A DNA stretch of 64,000 nt from the NCBI GenBank assembly GCA_027924585.1, contig BSBM01000602.1, forward strand, positions 9,919,501 through 9,983,500. Reading direction: 5' to 3'. A model generated the notes under the pieces. It did not search any database. It saw nothing but the letters and a program-made list of their open reading frames with translations, and had not been told where the DNA came from. The translations under genes were made by a program, and so were the position numbers. Numbering within the stretch: position 1 is the stretch's first letter; each line of letters starts with the position of its first letter. The DNA comes from Larix kaempferi. Its lineage: Eukaryota; Streptophyta; Pinopsida; Pinales; Pinaceae. This document shows positions 1 to 11,239 of the stretch, one piece after another.

Positions 1-760
1 CCTTTCATCTAATTTCATCCAACTCAACTAACTGATCCATTCTATACTGAGATGCATCCAGATCTATGCTACACTCTTCCAGTAACTGATACACTGGCAA
101 CTTTAGGTGAATAGGTAGGGTAACATCTAATCCATAAACCAATTCAAAAGGAGACTTTCTTATTGAACTTTTCTTAGTTATCATATCTTCCCATAGTGCA
201 AATCTGATCTTACTATCCCAAGCTCTTTTATTATCTCCAACGATTTTATTATCTTACTTGAAACAAAAGGATGACATCTCTGCTGAGTTGAATGCCTTAG
301 TATTATCCGTGGTGATCCTAGCAGGCACACCGAATCTAGTGATAATATTATCTTCTAAAAAATCCATGATAACTTTCTCGGTTACCGTTTTCATGGGGAT
401 CGCTTCCACCCACTTGGTAAAATAATCAGTGGCAGTTAGGATCCAATAATAACCGTCGTTAGAATTATCCTTAAACTGACCAATGAAATCAAGACCCCAC
501 TGTTCAAAAGGGGCTTGGACAACTACAGGTTTAAGAGGCAAGGAACCTAACTTCTGTTTTCCTGTGAACAGTTAACACTGTTGGCAACTTCTGACGTGTT
601 TGTGGACATATGAAAACAAAGTGGGCCAATAATACCCTTCTCTAAGGACTTTATGGGCTGTTGTCTTGGCCGCATAATGTCCTCCAAAAAATCCAGAGTG
701 GAACTCAGCCATGAGTTTTTTGGACTCTGGCTCATCGATGCATCTAAGAATTACACCATC
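1..760 (-). pseudogene. gypsy integrase, degenerate
   Basis: From about 715 down to 575 the translation has the H-H-C-C zinc-binding arrangement of integrases (HSGFFGGH ... CQQC). The core follows (254-541) with GLDFIGQF, TDYFTKWVEA and ITTDN, which supply the first two catalytic aspartates. A gap near 250 then removes the segment around the catalytic glutamate, and the C-terminal part (SPFELVYGLDVTLP) continues to base 1. At least one frameshift lies near 541-550. The enzyme would insert retrotransposon cDNA into the host chromosome. It is broken here and its C-terminus is outside the window. Confidence 0.8.
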
Positions 761-772
761 TGAATTTTTCCA

Positions 773-1530
773 TCACAACCCATCCTTGGTGATACAAAAC
801 TTTGTGGCTTTTAACCTCAAGACCCTTCTTTTATGGCCAATAATATGATCTGGGAATGTGAGGTTGGTTAGAAAATATATGATGTCTGAATACCAAGGAA
901 CTTGTTCAAGATGTTGAAGCTCTTCTGATCTGACATGTACTAACTCATTGTTGTGACATACCATCCCTAAGGCTTGCTCATTCCCTTCAGCCATCATGCA
1001 GGCTAAACCCTTACCTTTAACTAACTTGGTTGGTTTGATTTCTAAGTCATATTCTTGGATCTTAGAGACCCATTTACCCCTTATACCAAGACAGTCTTGT
1101 TGTGATAAAATATCCTTAACCGCCGCATGAGGCACATACCCTATAACTTTAGAGTATCCAATGTACATTCTGAAATGCTTAAGTGATTTAACTAAGGCAT
1201 ATGCTTGTTTTCCATGATAGTGTACTTAAGCTCAGAATTTTGTAAGGCTCTACACATAAAGGCTATAGGTTTCTCTTGGCCATCCTTATTCTTCTGCAAC
1301 AAAACTCCGGCTATGGTGTCTGGTGATGCAAATGAAAAATTTGGAAATCTTTGGAATAATCAGGACTGATCAAGACAGGTGATCTGCAAATAGCATCTTT
1401 AATTCCACTAAAGGATTCTTTTCCTTATTTATTCCATTCAAACTTAGCGTCCTTTTTTAGTATTTTTTGCATAGGTTTCATTAGCTCTGCTAAGTTTGGA
1501 ATAAAGCGTCTGATAAATTTGATTTGCCCA
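773..1530 (-). pseudogene. Ty3-type RNase H / connection region of the gypsy pol
   Basis: This stretch lies between the RT frame and the integrase zinc region, where Ty3-type RNase H is expected. The clearest part (773-1168) contains GKWVSKIQEYDLEIKPTK followed by VKGKGLACMMAEG, which matches the end of gypsy RNase H (the usual W...L.E.D..I.....K G...ADALSR pattern). Upstream, 1170-1530 translates only in fragments because of stops. Catalytic residues cannot all be placed, so the domain is called from position and from this C-terminal motif. Confidence 0.65.
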
Positions 1531-1538
1531 TTGAATGA

Positions 1539-2474
1539 CTATAATGCTCTTTTATTACAAGGCAAAGGAAATTTCTTTATGGCTTCTACCCTCTCTGGAT
1601 CAATCTTGACCCCATCCGTCGAGATGATGTGACCAAGCAAATTCCCCTCGTCGACACCTAAGACAGGCTTAGCTATGTTGAGATATATGTTGAATTTTCG
1701 ACATCGTTCAAAGATTTGTCTTAGGTGGCCAACGTGATCAGTTCTTTCCTTAGAAAAAACTGTGAGATCATCCTGATATATTTCTATAATTGTACTGATT
1801 AGCTCATTGAAAGCACAATCCATGGATCTTTGGAAAGTTGCCATAGCATTGAGCAATCCAAAAGGCATTATGAGATACTTGAAAGTACCCCATGGGGTAG
1901 TAAAAGTTGTCTTATGCTTGTCTTCTTCACTGACCACTACCTGGTTATATCCAGAAAATCCATCCAACATTGACATCATTGCAGAACCAGTTACCCTTTG
2001 AAGCAGAGTTTCCATATTTGGGAGAGGGTAGTTATCTTTTAAACATGCCCAATTTAGGTTTCTAAAGTCAATGCAAAGTCTTAGGTTCTTGTTCTTCATT
2101 CTCACAACAACTAGATTTGAGCACCATGAGGAATGTCTAGTTGGGGCTATGATTCCTGTTGCTAGCATCTTTTGAAGCTCCTTCAAAACTATGGTGGCTA
2201 CCTTGGGATTCATCTGTCTCAACTTCTGGTGAAAAGGTTTGGCATCCTCTTTTAAAGGGATAGTATGCTGGAAAACATCTTCTCGATGTGACTTGAGCTC
2301 ATCATATGAAAAGGAAAAAACATCCTGATATTCCCGAACTAGGCTTATAAGGTCATTTCTTTCCTTTTCACTTGTACCCTTACCAATTTTGATTAGCTTA
2401 GGTTCAGTTTCAATACCAATGTTGATCTCTATGTGATTTCTAGCCTTTAATATTTCCTTTTCTGGCTTATGCAT
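1539..2474 (-). pseudogene. gypsy reverse transcriptase
   Basis: An open stretch of 311 codons carries the Ty3/gypsy RT blocks in order: HTIPLKEDAKPFHQKLRQMNP, IIAPTRHSSWCSNLVVV, LRLCIDFRNLN, YPLPNMETLL, FSGYNQV, TTPWGTFKYLIMPFGL, and the catalytic box as YQDD (about residue 233) in place of the common YVDD/YIDD. GHIISTDGVKIDPERVEAI closes the domain. The start codon is only the first ATG of the open stretch; in the living element this would be part of a polyprotein. It is the best-preserved part of this copy. Confidence 0.88.
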
Positions 2475-2732
2475 ATCCTGTCTGTCAAAGACGTGCTCCC
2501 ACTCAACTATACTTTTAGGTATGGCATTCCTAGGTTGATCCTCTTCTTCCTTGTAGTCATACTTCTCTTCCTTATATCCAATATTACAATCAGTGAACTC
2601 TTGGAAATTATGTATGAATCTAAGTATTTGCTTGTCATCTTTGAATACCTACCAATGATCTGCATTATCTGGGATGGAGGGTCTGGAATTGATCTCAAAT
2701 TTTCCTTCACCTTTGATTAACTCTTCAGTCGG

Positions 2733-3119
2733 CTAGAAGGTTGAGGCTACTACAGCTAGTTGGTCTACTTCTTTGTTCTCTTCCCTAGGTACTGATGTGA
2801 TGTTTAGGGCATCAAATAGTTCCATTGTATCCCAACAAGCATTCCTATACATCCTTATCCTTTCACTCTTGCATGCAAATATGTTCTTGATTTGACAAAT
2901 AACTAAGTCTGAATCTCCTTTTATACTTAGAATTTGTATACCCATGTCTTTAGCTATTTCAAGGCCTTGCAAGAGTGCTTCATACTCTGCAACATTGTTT
3001 GAAGCATCAAACTCAAGTCTGAAACCAAAATTGAAAGTCTGTTGAGATAGAGAAGTAATAACAATTCCAACACCCTTTCCTGATCTAGAAAATGCACCAT
3101 CAAAACTCCTCTTCCACAA
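2733..3119 (-). pseudogene. extra RNase HI-like domain, upstream of RT
   Basis: A 128-codon stretch reads as a compact RNase HI: FDGAFSRSGKGVGIVI (first Asp), NNVAEYEALLQGL (Glu), IKGDSDLVICQI (Asp) and NKEVDQLA (last Asp), so the D-E-D-D set is present. This is the RNase HI form found as an additional domain in plant Tat elements ('archaeal-type' RNase H). The odd point is its place: it sits between protease and RT, whereas the usual Tat order puts it after the Ty3 RNase H and before integrase. It is followed at 2710-2507 by a short stretch with no recognised domain. Confidence 0.75.
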
Positions 3120-3182
3120 CCCATTTACTCTATCATCTTTTATCTTTTCTTTAATAGGAGCTAATATGTTTGCAAAAATGGA

Positions 3183-3812
3183 TTAGTTCCCAGAACCATC
3201 CGAATCGTGAACATATTCGTTATTTAACACATTAGGGTCTTCGATGTGAAATTTCCTTTCTTTTTCCCTATACAACCTGACATGAGCATCTTCATTAGTT
3301 GGGATCATGGCATAGGTCCAATCCATTTGGATGTAACCACCAAGGGAGGCATCCCATTTTCTGGATAGCAACATGCCCCAGGTGTTAGGGACATCAATAG
3401 TCAAATTTACATCAGGATAGGCTGCTAACTTAACAGGTAAGTTCATGAGTATGCCCATGACATCAATTTCTCTAAAATACATTGCACATACATTCTGATA
3501 CGGTCTTGTGACTTGCAAGTTAAATTGTCCCATGACTTTTCTGGTCATGATGTTGGATGCGGCCCCTGAGTCTAGCATGCAATTATGGATTAACATGTTG
3601 TTGACAACTAAGGATACATAGAATGGAGGATTATGTTCTTTACGAGGATCCATACTATGCAATATAATGGGAAGGTCTTCATTCAATTTCGTAGGAACAT
3701 CAGTAATGACTTGTTTAGGTTTCTCAGGGATGACCTCTTTCGGTTTTTCTTGAACCTTATCCTTAGTCTTTTCTTGGACCTTTTCTTTAGGTTTCTCACA
3801 TACAATTTCCAT
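3183..3812 (-). pseudogene. gypsy aspartic protease with K/E/P-rich N-terminal repeat
   Basis: The C-terminal two thirds holds a retropepsin-like domain: NPPFYVSLVVNNMLIHNCMLDSGAASNIM has the D-S-G active site, followed by a hydrophobic core (MGILMNLPVKLAAYP). The first ~35 residues are a low-complexity tract of repeated K-(D)-KVQEKPKE-like units, common as a linker between gag and protease. The product would cleave the Gag-Pol polyprotein. It lies directly downstream of the gag-side frame at 3819-4151, with a stop between them. Confidence 0.8.
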
Positions 3813-3818
3813 GGGCTC

Positions 3819-4151
3819 TTAAACAATGTTTCCACTAGATTTTAATGATTTTATCAGTCTATCCTTTTGACCTGACATTTTAATTACTTCAGTTACAGGA
3901 ACAAGCATTTTAGCACCAGCTAGCCAGCTAACCACATCAACATTTAACTCTGGGGAAGGAAGATGAGTTACCTTAGGAATATGCAGATCTGACTTGATAG
4001 GGATGGCAGTCTTTCTTCTCTGATAGGTGAAGCCTTTGAACTTCGCTAATTCTCTGATCTCTTCGGGGGAAGGTTTCTCTCCATAAATCTTTGTAACATT
4101 GTCCTTTTCCTGTGCCATCTCCTTAGCTTGTTTCCAAACCTCCTTTGACAA
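3819..4151 (-). pseudogene. gag-protease linker frame of the gypsy element
   Basis: This 110-codon open stretch lies between the zinc-knuckle frame and the protease and is charged and basic. No catalytic motif is visible. Its position and continuity with neighbouring frames indicate that it is the C-terminal Gag or linker portion of the same polyprotein, separated by single stops. A domain name cannot be given from the sequence alone. Confidence 0.55.
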
Positions 4152-4187
4152 AGTGTGAATTTTACCAACATGGTTGATATACTCAGG

Positions 4188-5195
4188 TTAATTTGAATAC
4201 CCTACAAAGTTGTTGACTTCAGGAGGACCTTGTTCATTTATGTAGTTAAACTTATGACAAGTTGACTCATCATGAAATTCATTACAAGCCCTACAGAAAG
4301 GGGGCACCTCCTCCATAACCATGTTAGCTGAATCAAGTTGGATAGGGATCCTCTGATTATTGGATGGATATTTTGGATTCCATTCAGTATTATGTATGGG
4401 AGGATACCTATTGGAAGGCATGTGAGACTTCTCTCTTTCCATAGCAATAAGTCTATTTTGCATGATTGGCTTCCATAGCCTTGATCACATCTGACAATTC
4501 TCTCAAAGGATCTTTTGCTAGGTCCTTGCTATTTGTTGATCCTGACTTGTCTTTGTTGTCTTACTGTTTTGATGAAGTACCTCTAGTAAAACCTGGAAGA
4601 TTGGAATTTCTGGATGACTGCATGTTCTTATCAATCTTTTCAGCTATAACTTGGGCTTTCTTAAGATCAGTAGGTTCTTTATCCCTAAGTTGATATCTCA
4701 TCTCTCCATTGAAAGATTCAATATAATGTATGAGGATTGATCCATCGGGAGGCTTAATCTTGGCATGGAGGCTAGAGATGAGATTGTTGAACTCTTCCAT
4801 AGTCTCATTCTCATTCTTCTTCATGTTGTTTAATGATGCTAATAGGTACCTATCTTCTTTCTTGTCTCCCCATTTGGTTAGGAATCCCTTTTCAAACTCT
4901 TTGAAATTTTTGAAGCTGTCGGCATCTAGGTCGGAGAACCAGTCAAAGGCATATTCTTCTAAGAATAGTGCAAACAACTTCATCTGCACATCTTCTTACT
5001 TAGCATTAAGGCACCATTTATTATAGCATTGTGAAAAAAGTTTCAGATGTGCCTTGGCACTTATTGCATTGTTTCCCTGAAATGAAGGCAATTTTTCAAT
5101 TGCCTTCTCAGTTACGACATGAGGGTACCCTACAATTGCAGTGAAGTCTAAAGGGATGAAAAAATCTCCCATGTCTTCTTGTGGATTAGACTCTT
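4188..5195 (-). pseudogene. gypsy Gag with capsid domain and CCHC-like knuckle
   Basis: 4561-5195 carries the retrotransposon capsid pattern: LPSFQGNNAISAKAHL, then FALFLEEYAFDWFSDLD, FKEFEKGFLTKWG and a Gln/Glu-rich helix region. 4188-4463 adds a knuckle of the form CRACNEFHDESTC (C-X2-C-X3-H-X4-C, one residue shorter than the classic CCHC). In-frame stops at about 5000 and 4560-4470 break the frame. Gag packages the element RNA into virus-like particles. It lies about 280 bp from the primer-binding site, as expected. Confidence 0.8.
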
Positions 5196-5474
5196 GAAAA
5201 GATGGTGAATATCTAAAATTGACTCAAGTCTAAGATTTTCGAGTATTCTCCGAGAGTTTTTTTATTCAATCTTCTTCTATATACCTTTTCAGGTTCAGGA
5301 ATAAAATTGAATAATCCTTTTGAATTTCTTCTTGTTGAATACTTCATTGAATTGTTTAAAAGTGGAGTCGCCAGATCGACCGAGTAAATTTTAAATGTTC
5401 ACAGGATACATCAAACAAAGTAATAAAGAAAAAAGAAACAAAGGTCGTGACCCGGGAATAGAAAGGTTTATCCT

Positions 5475-5490
5475 CGGCAACGACGCCAAA
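5475..5490 (-). other. primer-binding site of the gypsy element
   Basis: On the minus strand the sequence is TGGCGTCGTTGCCGAG, directly inside a TGTTGTCACC/GGTGACAACA terminus at 5492. It differs by few bases from the tRNA-Asp-complementary site typical of Athila/Tat elements. This places the inner border of the 5' LTR at 5491/5492. Confidence 0.65.
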
Positions 5491-5491
5491 A

Positions 5492-8400
5492 TGTTGTCAC
5501 CTTATACACACTTGGGGGGGACGCGGCAGGAAAGATTCAAGCCGCTCGGTGTGTCCTTGGGGGAAAGTGAGAGTCAAGTGTTGTCACCTGATTACTCGAC
5601 TCCTCCGTCTAGGCTTACTCCTAGCGAAGCCAAGGGGGGTGGTCCCTATGAAAAATAAACTAAGGCTTTTAATCTACAACAAACGATAAAAGTCTATTCT
5701 ACGAGTTACGATGAAATAACTTAAAAAATAAACCACGAATCACTGCAACATGAAATTAAAACCCACAACTTTTAAGATACAACACAATTCATGACCTTGG
5801 TAAAAATTAACTTAAACATAGAAATATTAAAGATCAATGCCGATGAAAATGGAGTGCTTGCGAGGGTTTCTTTTGTGGTATCAGTGAAAGTATTGCAGTG
5901 TCTCAATTGGTAAATTTTAAGATTATTAAATGCGTGGATTAAGGAATGGGTTAATTCTTGGTTTGGCCCAACCAGATCTAGCTCTTTGGACTGAGTGCTT
6001 TAGCTGCTTAACCGAGTGTCTAACCAGGCGAGGATGAACCTTCTTAAAGTAGTCTGCTTAATCTACGGTATACACCCATGCAACCTCCTGAATCCGCCAA
6101 GAAATATGAGATTGGATTGTCCTATTAAACTAAGTACCTTGCACCTGTTTCTGATTAACCCGACATGTTCAGACTAAGTTGCAGCGATTAAGAGCATACT
6201 TTGGGTTTGGGGTGTTGGTCTGTTTTATTATGATTGAAGTGGATGATTAATCTACACTAAACCCCAAGAATATGTTTTCTTCACACCAAATGGTGGAATA
6301 CTTTGGTAGAGAAAGGGGGGTTAATTTTAGTTGATATTTTTTAGAACAATTGTGGTTTATTTTGTAGCACAAAAGTTAATGGTGGAGAACAGATTGTAAG
6401 TCCCCCGGGGACGCTTTGTGTGCTTGATGGAGTTGTCTAATTACTACTGCTCAAATAAAACTAATCTAAGAGGAAAAAGTAAAAAAGAAATGCAAAAAAG
6501 TAAAAAAATGAAAAAGGTGTGAATCCCCCCTGGGGCGATTGGGGTCAAGCGCTGGAATTTCCTATTGTGCTCTTTTTATTTTTTGGTTTACAAAATGAAA
6601 CTTTAAATAGAATATTGCTTTTCCTTTATGCTTAGGGAACAAGTCAGCTTACAATTAAATGCAAAAGTAAACAAAGTGCTTGGAAAATTGGTTCTCAGGA
6701 TGGTTCAGGAAGCTTTCGAATGCTTGTCTTGTGAGTTTTTTTAGCTCCAACCTGTTGGGAAAATAAATCAGACCAGAAAGCAAATGTTAATTAAAATGAC
6801 AATCAGAACACTTTAAGAGTGTTCTGACAATGCTATAAATTGCAAAAAAAATGAAATCTAGCTAAACTAGTATGTAAAAAAAGTGTTTTGGACAACTTTT
6901 TGAGTCTTTAACTGATTTTGAAATTATTTTCTGATATGCAGAACCAAAAAACCAGCGAACTTAAAAATGGGTGAAATGCCAAAAAACACTCTCAACTAGC
7001 TAAAAACACTAAACAAAAGGAACCAAGAAAACGAACTAGAAAGTTCGTTTCTTGGGATCTTGGATTGCTCTTTTAGGGAAGCCAATGCAAGACCCTTCAA
7101 TCAATCATAATGAAAACAATAAGCACAAAAGCACCTCCTAACAAGACTTAATATTTTTACTTGACAAAAGAACTTTGTAAAGGAAGAGCGATTTCACTAG
7201 ATCTATGAGAAATTTTGAATACTTAAGATTTAAGATCTAATGAACAAGTAATCAAATCTATTCTAGATGTTACAATATTTATAGATCTGAATATAAAATG
7301 CCAAGTAACCAAGATAGAATGATAAGTTTTGAGTTAGAAAGATAGAACCCAGAGAATGGAAGGGAAGTTGGGCGAATGGAGTCTCCTTAGTTGTGGTATT
7401 GAGAGGGACTAAGCTCTTTTTTTTTAATGCACTTGAGAGGTAGCAATGCTAGCATGCTTGCTACGATTCTCCAGCTTAGATAACCTGTGACATTCACAAC
7501 AACTTGCACAAGAGAGTTTAAAGTAATGATGCTTCACCACAAAAAAATTGCTTATAAAGAAATGCTCATTCGAACAAGAAATTACAAATTTTAAAGCATC
7601 TTAACTGGTTATTCAATAAGAAATATATTGTAAAATACCATTTCTTACCCTACTAGAATGTATATTCTCTTCAAAGGTCAATAGAACTCCAACAATAAAC
7701 AAAGTTGTAAAGAGACACAGTTTACCTCAATGGATTAGAGCTTCAGACATCCACACAAGAGACAATAACACAATGCACAAGCCTCCAAAGCCTTTCTTCT
7801 TTATTCCAATTCTCAAAGAAAATATTACAAAGAAAATAGAGCAGAGGTTCCACCTTTCAGATGGTTTACAATGGACCTCAGCTCCTCAATAAATAGCCAA
7901 AGCATGAAGCTAGGGCACAAAACCCTAAGGTCCTTGATTGTAGAGGAAGGCAAGCTCATAGCCAATGGAGAAGCACCATTTCACTTGGACAAAATCACTT
8001 TCAAATTGAAGTTGTCGATTTGTGGAAGGAGATCACACGTGGATGAGGATGGCGACTTGATGTTTCCATGCTTTGATGGCTTTACATTGAAGAGTTTCGA
8101 TTGGTTGATTTAATCTTGAATTTTATCACATGCTTTGTGCCACCTCACGAAAGGTGGGCGCCCCACCTTGAACTTATCATCATCCAAAACAAACGCAGCC
8201 ATATGGAGAGATCCGGCCCACGTGAAGGGAGGGAAAACATGATGTTTCCATGCTACAATGGCTTTACATTAGAGTGTTGAAATTGGATGCTTTAATTTGA
8301 AACTGACCACATGGGTTGTGCCACCTCCCAATGAGGTAGGCACCCACTACCACATGACTCATCATCCAATTCGAACATGGCTGTCATGGAGATGACACCC

Positions 8401-9284
8401 ACGTGAGGAGGAGCGCATCCTTTAACTTTGAAACTTTGGATATATAAATATTTTCCCATAACATAAACCTTTAACTCTTTTCACTTAGTCGCCTATCCAA
8501 TGTGACTTAATTCCAACTCAATTGGCATGTGACTAATTCCATTTTTTAATATTTTTCAATTTTTAATCATGGTGCATTTTGATGCATTTTAGCATTAAAA
8601 TGCCAAATTGGAGCTCCGATAAGAAAAACTGCTCCACAGGGAGTTTTGGTCGCCCGAAACATAGGAAAAATAGGTACCAGGGTAAATAGGATGCTCTGAG
8701 ATTGAAAATGAGCATCCTTGCACCAAATTCCGACACCGGATCACACTTTTATCACCACTTGAATTTATTCATTTAAACCATTAAAAATGGCTTTAAAATG
8801 CGAAACAAAAAAAACAAAAAAAAATTCTCGGAATTGACCGAAACTTTTGGGGGACCTAGTACATGACCAAACGACATTATTTTAGCGTCTAGCATGTTTA
8901 TAAATGTTACAAAATGGACTCTAATAATCCCCTAAGGCCTAACCACCACTTTGGGCATTCCAGCTTTGGAGGTGCTGGAGAAAAACTCATCGATTATACT
9001 CAGCTAAAGGCAAAGCATAATTGACAAGGGAAAAAACTCCTTGGAATACCTTCTTTGGTTCTCAAATCCTAGGGAACCGAGTCACTCAAAGACCACCATG
9101 CTAGCACACTTTATTACAAACCCCGTGGGGCATGGTCATGCATTAAAAAAATAAAAAGGGGGCCCTAAAAGGCCAAACTTTGGAACTTCTGAACTCTGAA
9201 AGAGCACAAGTAATTGTGCAATACTGGCGGCTCACTGAAATCCAACTGAAGTGCAACTCAGTTGGTAACAGGGAGCATAATTTG
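5492..9284 (-). mobile_element. presumed 5' LTR and decayed flank of the gypsy element
   Basis: The block starts at the terminus next to the primer-binding site and contains no convincing coding region. It is A/T-rich with scattered low-complexity runs. TGTTGTCACC occurs at 5492 and again at 5579. A TATA-like stretch (TATATAAATATT) lies near 8440. Tat LTRs can be several kb, so most of this may be the LTR, but I could not find its outer end or a target-site duplication. The 80-codon open stretch at 7871-8113 resembles nothing and overlaps a tandem duplication, so it is not called a gene. Confidence 0.35.
8059..8410. repeat. diverged tandem duplication, period 182 bp
   Basis: GATGTTTCCATG begins at 8059 and again at 8241. 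Both copies continue with GGCTTTACATT, a TTTAAT(C/T)TTGAA tract, TTGTGCCACCTC, GGTGGGC/GGTAGGC, and end with CATCATCCAA. The copies differ at many positions, so the duplication is old. Confidence 0.8.
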
Positions 9285-9987
9285 TATGCAAAGTTGAGCA
9301 AATGTGATTTTTATAAAGATAAAATTCATTATTTGGGTCACATTATCTCAGAAGAAGGAATATCAATGGACCCTGAAAAGATTGAAGCCATTATGAATTG
9401 GCCAACCCCATGGAATGTGACAGATGTGAGATCCTTTATGGGACTTGTTGGTTACTATAGGAGATTCATTGAGGGATTTTCTAAGGTTGCACATCCAATC
9501 ACTTCTTTACAAAAGAAGGGGATAAAGTTTGAGTGGACACCGAAATGTGAAGAAAGCTTCCAACAGTTGAAGAATCTCCTTACAAGTGCACCAATTTTGA
9601 AAATTGTAGATCCAAAAAAATACTTTGTGGTGTGTATTGATGCATGCAATCAAGGACTTGGAGGAGATCTTATGCAAGACAACCATGTGGTATGCTATGA
9701 GTCAAGAAAGTTGAAGGAGCATGAGAAGAACTATGCTACTCATCATTTAGAACTTGCAGTCATAGTACATTCTCTAAAGATGTGGAGGAATTACTTAATG
9801 GAAAGGAAATTTGAGCTAAGGATAGACCGTTGTGGTCTAAGATACTTGTTTTAGCAACCAACGTTAAATGCTAGGCAAGCTAGGTGGCTGGAATTTTTGT
9901 GTGAATTTGATTTTGAGATCAAACACATAAAGGGGAAAGAAAATAAGGTGGTTGATGCACTCAGTAGGAAAGTACATGAAATGCATG
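9285..9987 (+). pseudogene. RT tail and RNase H of the truncated gypsy
   Basis: HYLGHIISEEGI, the WPTP.NVTDVRSFMGLVGYYRRFI block and LKNLLTSAPIL are the classic gypsy RT/RNase H connection. RNase H follows with VCIDACNQGLGG (first Asp) and THHLELAVIVHSLKMWRNYL (Glu). The next box reads RIDRCGLRYLF and is followed by an in-frame TAG at 9852, after which ARQARWLEFL and IKGKENKVVDALSRK finish the domain. One stop codon and the truncated RT make it non-functional. Confidence 0.85.
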
Positions 9988-10667
9988 TGGTAGCCCTTAG
10001 TACTTGCCAACCCGATTTGAGGCAGCAGATTGTTAACTATATTGTTGAAGATGAAATGTATGTGCAGGTAAAGAACAAATTGCAGCAACAGAACCTTGAA
10101 AAGAAGTATGAAGGGTATAATTTGGAAGGTGATGGACTTCTTACTTATAAGAATAGAATTTATATTCCAAATGTGGAAGACTTGAGAAGGATTGTTATGG
10201 ATGAAATCCATAAATCTCCATATTTTGGTCACCCGGGATATCAAAAAACAATTGCTACAGCAAGAAAAGAATATTTATGGCCAGGGATGAAGAAGGACGT
10301 CGCTGAATACATTTCTAAGTGCATGAAATGTCAACAGGTGAAGGTTGAACACCAACACCCAACAGGTTTATTGCATCCATTGTCGATTCCAGAATGGAAA
10401 TGCGAGGTAATTTCCATGGATTTTATTACAGGTTTGCCAATGACTGTGAGACAACATGATTCCATCATGGTTGTGGTGGACAAGTTAACAAAGGCATCAC
10501 ATTTTATACCGGTTAAATCCACATATAAAGTTGATGCCATTCCAAATATTTTCATGAAGGAAATTTTCAGATTGGGCATGAAAATTTCAGAGGCTTTGTA
10601 TGGCAGAAGGTGCAGGACACCAGTGACTTGGGATAATCCAATGAATAGGATAGTTATTGGGCCATAA
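9988..10667 (+). pseudogene. integrase lacking the middle of its catalytic core
   Basis: The zinc-binding region is intact (HKSPYFGHPGYQKT ... CMKCQQ). The core starts normally with ISMDFITGLP, giving the first Asp, and VVVDKLTKASHFIPV. At about 10570 the text jumps from IFRLG to EALYGRRCRTPV. In full-length chromoviral integrases well over a hundred residues lie between these, including the second Asp and the Glu. A TAA stop ends the frame at 10667. Confidence 0.85.
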
Positions 10668-11192
10668 ATGTTAAAAGAGATGGAGCAGGAAGTTGCTAGA
10701 ATTAGGAAAAATTCGAAAGTAGCACAAGATAGTAAAAAGAGATATGTAGACCTTAAGAGAATGCATAGGGAATTCAGTGTTGGGGATCATGTTTACCTTA
10801 GGGTTAGGCCAAGAAAAAGTTCCTTGAAGCTTAGAATTTGTGCCAAGCTATCTCCAAGATATTGTGGGCCATTTGAAGTGCTTGAGAGGATAGGGCCAGT
10901 GGCATATAGAATTACATTTCCTGCTAACGCTAGAGCTCATAATTTTTTTCATGTTTCTTTGCTTAAGAAATATGTAAATGATCCTAACCATGTCATTGCT
11001 TGGGATGTGATCCATGTGGAACCCGAGGGAGAGTTCCAAACCGAGCCACTACGCATCCTAGACAAGAAAGTAACATTGCTCCGGAACTGAGCCATCGGAC
11101 AGGTAAAGGTGCAATGGAAGCACTATAGTCCCGATGAGGCTACGTGGGAATTGGAGGATGCCATGAGAGTGGCATATCCATTTTTGTTCTAA
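10668..11192 (+). pseudogene. integrase C-terminus and chromodomain-like tail
   Basis: The SH3-like integrase C-terminal fold is visible as VGDHVYLRVRP ... LSPRYCGPFEVLERIGPVAYR, then FHVSLLKKY. After an in-frame TGA at 11088-11090, VKVQWKHYSPDEATWELED has the Trp-rich pattern of a chromovirus chromodomain, which is thought to steer integration by binding modified histones. The frame ends with TAA at 11190-11192, 33 bases before the polypurine tract. Confidence 0.8.
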
Positions 11193-11225
11193 ATTTTGAG
11201 CAAACACTGAGGACGGTATTATTCC

Positions 11226-11239
11226 AAGGGGGGGGGGAT
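11226..11239 (+). other. polypurine tract
   Basis: AAGGGGGGGGGGAT-type run directly before the LTR start TGTAACACC, the expected site for plus-strand DNA priming. Confidence 0.85.

Larger units (their letters stand above)
1..5491 (-). mobile_element. Ty3/gypsy element (Tat/Athila side), gag to integrase, 3' part off the window
   Basis: Read on the minus strand, the order from high to low coordinate is primer-binding site, gag with zinc knuckle, protease, an extra RNase HI-like domain, RT, Ty3-type RNase H region and integrase. RT followed by integrase defines Ty3/gypsy. The primer-binding site is close to the tRNA-Asp type used by Athila/Tat elements, and an additional RNase H is a known Tat trait. 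Every domain is split by stops or frameshifts, so this is a dead copy. The integrase C-terminal region reaches base 1, so the 3' LTR must lie outside the window. Lineage placement is inferred from domain content. Confidence 0.85.

Noticed and set aside
5395-5658. 87-codon open frame spanning the gypsy PBS and LTR start
   Set aside because: It covers the PBS and terminal LTR sequence and has no motif; a chance frame in G/C-rich LTR DNA.
7871-8113. 80-codon open frame
   Set aside because: Overlaps a diverged 182 bp tandem duplication and resembles no known protein.
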